The position numbers and the translations under genes are program-made. A DNA stretch of 7,874 bases, from NCBI GenBank assembly GCA_017882065.1, contig JADGQD010000089.1:1-7874 (forward strand), read 5' to 3'. The DNA comes from Anaerolineales bacterium (lineage in GTDB: Bacteria; Chloroflexota; Anaerolineae; Anaerolineales; Villigracilaceae). This document shows positions 1-3,940 of the stretch, piece by piece. How positions within the stretch are numbered: position 1 is the stretch's first letter; every line of letters starts with the position of its first letter. The notes under the pieces are model-generated. The model saw only the letters and a program-made list of their open reading frames with translations, had not been told where the DNA came from and searched no databases.

Positions 1-2181
1 ATGAAACAACTCCTACAGAACATGAAAACCGGCAAGACAACTATTGAAGAGGTGCCTGTGCCTACGCCGCGCATCGGGCAGGCGCTCGTTCGTGTGGCCG
101 CCTCGCTCGTCTCGGCAGGGACCGAACGGATGCTGGTGGAATTCGGCGAAAAATCGCTGGTGGGCAAAGCCCGCTCCCGGCCCGACCTCGTCCGCCAGGT
201 GATGGATAAGATGAAACGCGAGGGTGTGCTCCCCACTGTCCAGGCGGCCTTCAACCGTCTCGACGAGCCGATGGTGCTGGGTTATTCCTCGGCGGGTCAA
301 ATTGTTTCATTAGGTGATGGAATGGAAGGTTTCAAAGTCGGCCAGCGTGTGGCCTGCGCGGGAGGAGGCTATGCCGTCCACGCCGAATACAATGTCGTTC
401 CCCGCAACCTGCTCACACCGCTCCCCGATTCCGTGGATTTCGAGTCCGCCGCTTTCACCACACTCGGCGCAATTGCCCTGCACGGTTTTCGGCTGGCCGA
501 ACCGCAAATCGGGGAAACTGTGGCGATCATCGGCATGGGTCTGCTGGGAATATTGGCGGGACAGATCGCGGCCGCGTCCGGATGCCGCGTCTTCGGCATT
601 GACACCAACCCGGAGCGGGTCGCGCTCGCCTCGTCTCTTGGACTTTCAGCCTGCCTCCGCGACCAGGCCGTTGACTCCGCCCAGGCTTTCACCGCCAACC
701 TTGGCTTCGATGTGGTGCTCATCTGCGCCGACACTTCGTCCAATGACCCGGTAGAACTGGCGGCGGTCATCGCCCGCGACCGGGCGCGCATCGTGGCAAC
801 GGGCGCAGTCGGACTATCCTTTCCGCGCAAGATTTACTTCGAGAAGGAACTGTCATTTGTCAATTCCCGCTCCTACGGACCGGGACGCTACGACCCATCC
901 TACGAGGAGAATGGACGCGATTATCCCATCGGCTACATCCGCTGGACGGAGGGGCGCAACTTCCAGGCTGTGGTGGATTTGATGGCCTCCGGCAAGTTGA
1001 AGGTTGCGCCGCTTATCAGCCATCGTTATCCGATTGAGAAAGCGGCGGAAGCATATGAAGTCATTACCGGCAAAAGAAAGGAACCGTTCCTGGGTATTTT
1101 GCTGACTTACGGCGAGAAGGAAGAACTAAAAAGCAATAAGATCGAATTTCCCGCCATCCATCGTCCATCGTCCGCCGTCAAACTGGGCGTTCTGGGTGCC
1201 GGTCTCTTTGCCAATGCCACCCTGCTCCCGGCCATTAAGAAAATCCCTGAAATCGAACTGGTCGGCATCGCCTCCGCGGGAGGACTGCATGCCCAGCATT
1301 CCGCGAAAAAATTCGGCTTCGCCTATGCCACTTCCAGCGACGATGAAATCCTCAACGACCCGAACATCAACACCGTCGCCATCCTGACCCGCCACGACCT
1401 GCACGCTGACCTGGTGGTGAAAGCCCTGCAGGCTGGCAAGCATGTGTTCGTGGAGAAACCGCTGGCGATTGACAATATCGGGCTGAAGAAGGTGATCGCC
1501 GCGCTGACCATAGACCGTGGACCGCAGACCGAAACCAATAGTCCATCGGTCACCGTCCATGGTCTGTTGACCGTCGGTTTCAACCGCCGCTTCGCCCCTC
1601 TCGCCGGACAACTCGCCGCGCACTTCGCGCACCGCACGGATGCACTTTACATGCACTACCGCATCAATGCTGGGTACATCCCGCTCAACCACTGGACGCA
1701 TGACCCGGCCCAGGGCGGCGGACGGGTCATCGGCGAAGGCTGTCACTTCGTGGATTTCCTGGCATTTCTGGCCGGAGCCGCACCGGTCTCGGTGAGCGCC
1801 CATGCCCTGCCCGATGGCGGCAAGTACCGCGATGACAACCTCTCGATGACCTTCACCTTCCCCGACGGTTCCATCGGCGTGGTGGACTATCTCGCCAACG
1901 GCGACAAGTCCTTCCCGAAGGAACGCCTCGAAGTCTTCTGCGGCGGGCGTGTGGCTGTGCTGGACGATTTCCGGGCGCTGGAAATGGTCCATGATGGTCG
2001 GCGCACGGTTACCAGGAAGGCCCAGGATAAAGGCTGGACCAGCGAGTGGGTGGCTTTTGTCCGCGCCATCCATGAAGGCAGCGAGCCGCCCATCCCGTAT
2101 GAGCAATTGGTCGGCGTGACAAAGGCCACGTTCGCGGCAATGGAATCTTTGCGCGGGGGACAAAATGTCAATATTTCTTGA
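1..2181 (+). CDS. Two-domain oxidoreductase: MDR (alcohol-dehydrogenase-like) plus Gfo/Idh/MocA
   Basis: Predicted NAD(P)-dependent cytoplasmic oxidoreductase of 726 aa, probably acting on a sugar or nucleotide-sugar intermediate of surface polysaccharide synthesis; the substrate is unknown. Residues 1 to about 370 resemble a medium-chain dehydrogenase, with a Rossmann motif IGMGLLG (177-183) inside the segment VAIIGMGLLG. Where classical zinc ADHs have a catalytic Cys this protein reads LVSAGTE (36-42), so the zinc site looks absent. Residues 394-726 are a second dinucleotide-binding unit with GVLGAG (396-401), the EKP motif (485-487) typical of Gfo/Idh/MocA, and EGCHFVDF (579-586). The MKQLLQN start is the usual one for this fused family and ATG is base 1, so nothing upstream is visible. 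Two heptanucleotide repeat tracts are read in frame: one in the interdomain linker (residues about 384-394) and one inside the second domain (504-524). The family is a frequent neighbour of heparinase-like and GT4 genes, as here. The fusion architecture is certain; the reaction is not. Confidence 0.93.
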   Translation: MKQLLQNMKTGKTTIEEVPVPTPRIGQALVRVAASLVSAGTERMLVEFGEKSLVGKARSRPDLVRQVMDKMKREGVLPTVQAAFNRLDEPMVLGYSSAGQIVSLGDGMEGFKVGQRVACAGGGYAVHAEYNVVPRNLLTPLPDSVDFESAAFTTLGAIALHGFRLAEPQIGETVAIIGMGLLGILAGQIAAASGCRVFGIDTNPERVALASSLGLSACLRDQAVDSAQAFTANLGFDVVLICADTSSNDPVELAAVIARDRARIVATGAVGLSFPRKIYFEKELSFVNSRSYGPGRYDPSYEENGRDYPIGYIRWTEGRNFQAVVDLMASGKLKVAPLISHRYPIEKAAEAYEVITGKRKEPFLGILLTYGEKEELKSNKIEFPAIHRPSSAVKLGVLGAGLFANATLLPAIKKIPEIELVGIASAGGLHAQHSAKKFGFAYATSSDDEILNDPNINTVAILTRHDLHADLVVKALQAGKHVFVEKPLAIDNIGLKKVIAALTIDRGPQTETNSPSVTVHGLLTVGFNRRFAPLAGQLAAHFAHRTDALYMHYRINAGYIPLNHWTHDPAQGGGRVIGEGCHFVDFLAFLAGAAPVSVSAHALPDGGKYRDDNLSMTFTFPDGSIGVVDYLANGDKSFPKERLEVFCGGRVAVLDDFRALEMVHDGRRTVTRKAQDKGWTSEWVAFVRAIHEGSEPPIPYEQLVGVTKATFAAMESLRGGQNVNIS
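1152..1179 (+). repeat. Heptanucleotide repeat tract in the interdomain linker
   Basis: Four consecutive 7-bp units, of which the middle two are identical (CATCGTC) and the outer two share CGCC at the start. It is translated in frame as part of the variable linker joining the ADH-like and Gfo/Idh halves (residues about 384-394). The unit matches those of the intergenic tract at 6403-6464 (GTCCATC is a circular shift of CATCGTC), so the two loci belong to one repeat family. Confidence 0.6.
1510..1572 (+). repeat. Nine-unit heptanucleotide repeat inside the Gfo/Idh domain
   Basis: A 63-bp tract divisible into nine 7-bp units (types such as GTGGACC, GCAGACC, ACCGTCC), equal to exactly 21 codons (residues 504-524). 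The ends form an inverted repeat, 1512-1522 (AGACCGTGGAC) against 1555-1565 (GTCCATGGTCT), 10 of 11 complementary. A nested pair lies inside, GACCGA at 1527-1532 and TCGGTC at 1546-1551. The peptide falls between a helix ending AAL and the conserved VGFNRRF strand, where family members as I remember them have only a short connection. It looks like an in-frame insertion. Confidence 0.65.
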
Positions 2182-2187
2182 CGAATG

Positions 2188-2196
2188 TGCTATAAT
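2188..2196 (+). promoter_or_regulatory. Extended -10 promoter for the toxin-antitoxin operon
   Basis: TGCTATAAT is a perfect extended -10 element (TGn followed by TATAAT at 2191-2196), seven bases after the stop of the preceding gene. At 17-bp spacing the -35 position (2168-2173) reads TCAATA, only half matching consensus, which is typical of extended -10 promoters. The predicted transcription start is near 2202-2204, giving a leader of about 30 nt before ATG 2232. This suggests the toxin-antitoxin pair has its own promoter. Confidence 0.65.
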
Positions 2197-2199
2197 TAC

Positions 2200-2220
2200 A
2201 GTGCAAACTAATAGTGCAAA
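2200..2220 (+). promoter_or_regulatory. Putative operator: direct repeat AGTGCAAA
   Basis: Two exact copies of AGTGCAAA, at 2200-2207 and 2213-2220, start 13 bp apart and lie immediately after the -10 box, over the predicted transcription start. Type II antitoxins with ribbon-helix-helix folds commonly repress their own promoter by binding paired short sites, so this is the likely autoregulatory operator. The repeats are visible; binding is inferred. Confidence 0.45.
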
Positions 2221-2231
2221 AGAGTGACACC

Positions 2232-2516
2232 ATGCCTGTTATCCGGGAACGCCTGAATCTGTATCTCACCAAGCCGGTGATGGACGACTTGCGTCGCATC
2301 GTCCCGGCGCGTGAACGCACGCGCTTCGTGGAGGAAGTGCTGGCGCGCGAATTGCGCCGCCGCAAACTTAAAGCGGCGCTGAAAGCGTCCGCGGGCGCGT
2401 GGAAAGTCGACGACCATCCCGATATGCTGACTGGAGAAGATATTGACCGCTGGATCGAGGAACAGCGCAAATTGGGCACGCGCGATTGGTCGGAAGAATG
2501 GGGGAGGAATGAGTGA
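2232..2516 (+). CDS. Ribbon-helix-helix type antitoxin (VapB-like)
   Basis: 94-aa antitoxin predicted to neutralise the PIN-domain RNase encoded next to it and to repress their common promoter. The N-terminal part fits a ribbon-helix-helix DNA-binding fold: a strand RLNLYL (7-12), a helix from about 14 to 24, then a very basic helix (about 28-50) with RRRK. The tail (about 57-94) is acidic and Trp-rich (W57, W74, W86, W90) with HPDMLTGEDIDRW, as expected for a segment that threads into the toxin. ATG 2232 is preferred because it gives the usual MPVIRERLNL-type start. A GTG at 2214 would add six residues, but it lies inside the putative operator repeat. No good Shine-Dalgarno is visible. Its stop overlaps the toxin start by 8 nt. 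The family assignment rests on resemblance and on the toxin partner. Confidence 0.85.
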   Translation: MPVIRERLNLYLTKPVMDDLRRIVPARERTRFVEEVLARELRRRKLKAALKASAGAWKVDDHPDMLTGEDIDRWIEEQRKLGTRDWSEEWGRNE

Positions 2517-2919
2517 TTATCTTCTCGATTCTGGCATTCTGATCCGTCATTTACGTGACCAGAGGGGCTACCCAGAACTAACAAATCGCCTGATGGACGA
2601 GGCTAATGTTTATATTTCCGTAATTACCCGCCTTGAAATTGTGCGCGGTATGCGTGACCGCGAGCACGGCGAAACCTTCGATCTGCTCGACTCACTGGAA
2701 ACCATCCCCATGACCGCCGAAATCGCCGACCTGGCAGGCGAACTCATCCGCTCTTGGCGCGCACGTGGCGCTGTTCTGGGCGATGCAGACGCCGTCATCG
2801 CCGCCTCGGCGCTGCACAACAACCTGGCGCTGGTGACGACAAACGTGCGTCACTTCCCGATGCCCGAACTGGTCGTCTTGCAGGCCGATGAAGAAGGCGC
2901 ACTGACGCCACGCGCTTGA
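2509..2919 (+). CDS. vapC: PIN-domain ribonuclease toxin, VapC family
   Basis: 136-aa PIN-domain endoribonuclease, the toxin of a type II pair; VapC proteins are Mg-dependent and cut specific RNAs such as tRNA or rRNA, target unknown here. Visible acidic residues are D7 in YLLDSG, E43 in RLEIVRG, and D92/D94 in GDADAVIAA. The fourth position reads TTNVRHF (N112), a common Asn substitution for Asp. Length is normal for the family. ATG 2509 gives the standard MSDYLLD start and overlaps the antitoxin end (stop 2514-2516) by 8 nt, implying translational coupling. A GGAGG (2503-2507) lies only one base before the ATG, an unusually short spacing that may keep toxin output low. The gene ends at the junction with a scrap of a second oxidoreductase gene (2918-2992). 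Genes upstream and downstream are unrelated to it, which suggests a mobile or selfish module. Confidence 0.92.
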   Translation: MSDYLLDSGILIRHLRDQRGYPELTNRLMDEANVYISVITRLEIVRGMRDREHGETFDLLDSLETIPMTAEIADLAGELIRSWRARGAVLGDADAVIAASALHNNLALVTTNVRHFPMPELVVLQADEEGALTPRA

Positions 2920-2992
2920 GTTGTTAAGTGTGACGAAGGCCACGTTTGAGGCAATGGAGTCGCTTCGGACTGAAAAAACCATCCTCATTTGA
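2918..2992 (+). pseudogene. 3' remnant of a second two-domain oxidoreductase gene
   Basis: In the frame of 2930 this reads VTKATFEAMESLR followed by seven more residues and TGA at 2990-2992. It matches the C-terminus of the oxidoreductase at the window start (VTKATFAAMESLR, 706-718) at 12 of 13 residues. Over those 39 nt (2116-2154 against 2930-2968) 31 bases agree and seven of the eight differences are silent. The match continues loosely upstream to the GAG codon at 2918, overlapping the toxin stop. This is the signature of a diverged homologue once under selection, not of a recent copy. The remnant has no start codon and no catalytic part. It ends one base before the ATG of the GNAT gene, suggesting that gene once followed a complete oxidoreductase gene directly. 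Confidence 0.75.
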
Positions 2993-2993
2993 C

Positions 2994-3455
2994 ATGGATT
3001 TCAAAATCGAAGGTCCGCTTCTTAAGCAATCCTCCGTCTGTGTCCCCATCCTGCGGACGTCTCCGGATTGGTTCGGTATCGAAGAAGCCATCCTGAATTA
3101 TGAGCGCGAGATCGAGCACCTGCCCACCTTCCTGGCAAAAGCGGACGGGAGCGTGCTTGGCTTTCTCAGCTTGAAACAGCACAACCCTTTTTCGTCGGAA
3201 ATCCATGTGATGGCCGTTCACCCGAGTGCCCAGCGCGGCGGCATCGGGCGGGCACTGGTGGCAGCTGCCGAAGTCCACGCCCGCGGACTGGGCGTCGAGT
3301 ACATGCAGGTGAAGACACTCGGTCCCTCCCGCTTGGACGAAGGGTATGCCCGCACGCGTACTTTTTACGAAGCGATGGGATTCCGTCCGCTGGAGGAGTT
3401 CAAGCAGATCTGGGATGAAAATAATCCCTGCCTGGTGATGGTCAAACGGATGTAA
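2994..3455 (+). CDS. GNAT family N-acetyltransferase
   Basis: 153-aa acetyl-CoA-dependent acetyltransferase of the GNAT superfamily; acceptor (amino sugar, small molecule or protein) unknown. Motif A is clear: the strand IHVMAVHPS (70-78) leads into QRGGIGRAL (80-88), the Q/R-x-x-G-x-G/A loop that holds the acetyl-CoA pyrophosphate. Motif B includes RTRTFYEAMGF (120-130). Length is normal for a single GNAT domain and no signal peptide is visible. ATG 2994 is chosen: a TTG at 2946 would add 16 residues, but those are out-of-frame translation of the oxidoreductase remnant. There is no clear Shine-Dalgarno, consistent with coupling to the stop at 2990-2992. The NUDIX gene starts 2 nt after its stop, so the two are very likely co-transcribed. 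A role in acetylating a glycan precursor is possible from context but unproven. Confidence 0.87.
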   Translation: MDFKIEGPLLKQSSVCVPILRTSPDWFGIEEAILNYEREIEHLPTFLAKADGSVLGFLSLKQHNPFSSEIHVMAVHPSAQRGGIGRALVAAAEVHARGLGVEYMQVKTLGPSRLDEGYARTRTFYEAMGFRPLEEFKQIWDENNPCLVMVKRM

Positions 3456-3457
3456 TC

Positions 3458-3910
3458 ATGGAGTATCTGCTGGAACTGCGCAAGTTGGTCGGTCATCGCC
3501 CGCTCCTGATGATCGGCGCGGCGGCTCTCATCCTGGATGAGAAGAACCGTCTCCTGCTGATGAAACGCTCAGACAGCAGCTGCTGGGGTCCGCCGGGCGG
3601 GGCTGTGGAGTTGGGAGAAGTTGTTGAAACGGCAGCCCGGCGCGAGGTCCGCGAAGAGACAGGGTTGGAACTTGGCGGATTGGCGCTTTTCGGCGTCTTC
3701 TCCGGCCCGGACTTGTTCTACCGCTACCCCAACGGCGACGAAGTCTATAACGTGACCATCGTCTACCTGACCCGCGACTGGCGCGGCGAAGTCCGTCTGA
3801 ACGGCGAGCACACCAACTGGGGCTGGTTCGCTCCCGAAGACGTCCCGGAAAACATCAGCCCGCCGATTAAACCGGTGATTGGGCAGTTTATAGAAACCAT
3901 CCACAAGTAA
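3458..3910 (+). CDS. NUDIX hydrolase (first of two)
   Basis: 150-aa hydrolase of nucleoside diphosphates linked to another moiety (NTPs, nucleotide sugars, ADP-ribose and the like); substrate unknown. The NUDIX box is perfect, G48 to L70: G, five residues, E54, seven residues, then REVREETGL (62-70), which supplies the metal-binding glutamates. It is preceded by SCWGPPGG (41-48), typical of the MutT-like fold. The N-terminal helix ELRKLVGHRPLLMIG (6-20) is a recognisable leader of one common bacterial NUDIX subgroup. It starts 2 nt after the GNAT stop and lies in the same transcription unit. Position between an oxidoreductase and a heparinase-like gene makes nucleotide-sugar turnover conceivable, but house-cleaning of damaged nucleotides is equally possible. 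No repeat tract is embedded in it. Confidence 0.92.
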   Translation: MEYLLELRKLVGHRPLLMIGAAALILDEKNRLLLMKRSDSSCWGPPGGAVELGEVVETAARREVREETGLELGGLALFGVFSGPDLFYRYPNGDEVYNVTIVYLTRDWRGEVRLNGEHTNWGWFAPEDVPENISPPIKPVIGQFIETIHK

Positions 3911-3940
3911 TCAGTGTCCATCTGTGGTTAAATACTCCTC

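Noticed and set aside
1126..2163. 345-codon open frame on the minus strand opposite the first gene
   Set aside because: It is antisense to a well-supported enzyme, has no recognisable domain, and is explained by high GC and by heptad repeats that are open in all frames.
2178..2196. TTGACG (2178-2183) as the -35 partner of TATAAT
   Set aside because: The spacer would be only 7 bp; the extended -10 reading (TGCTATAAT) explains the promoter better.
2443..2508. Earlier start for the PIN toxin
   Set aside because: It would be an unrelated reading of the antitoxin's coding sequence; ATG 2509 gives the standard toxin start.
2116..2968. Direct repeats as a target-site duplication of a transposon carrying the toxin-antitoxin pair
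   Set aside because: The copies differ mainly at silent codon positions and there is no transposase or terminal inverted repeat, so they are homologous gene ends and not a fresh duplication.
2946..2993. Upstream TTG start for the GNAT gene, adding 16 residues
   Set aside because: These codons are an out-of-frame reading of the oxidoreductase remnant and do not resemble a GNAT N-terminus.
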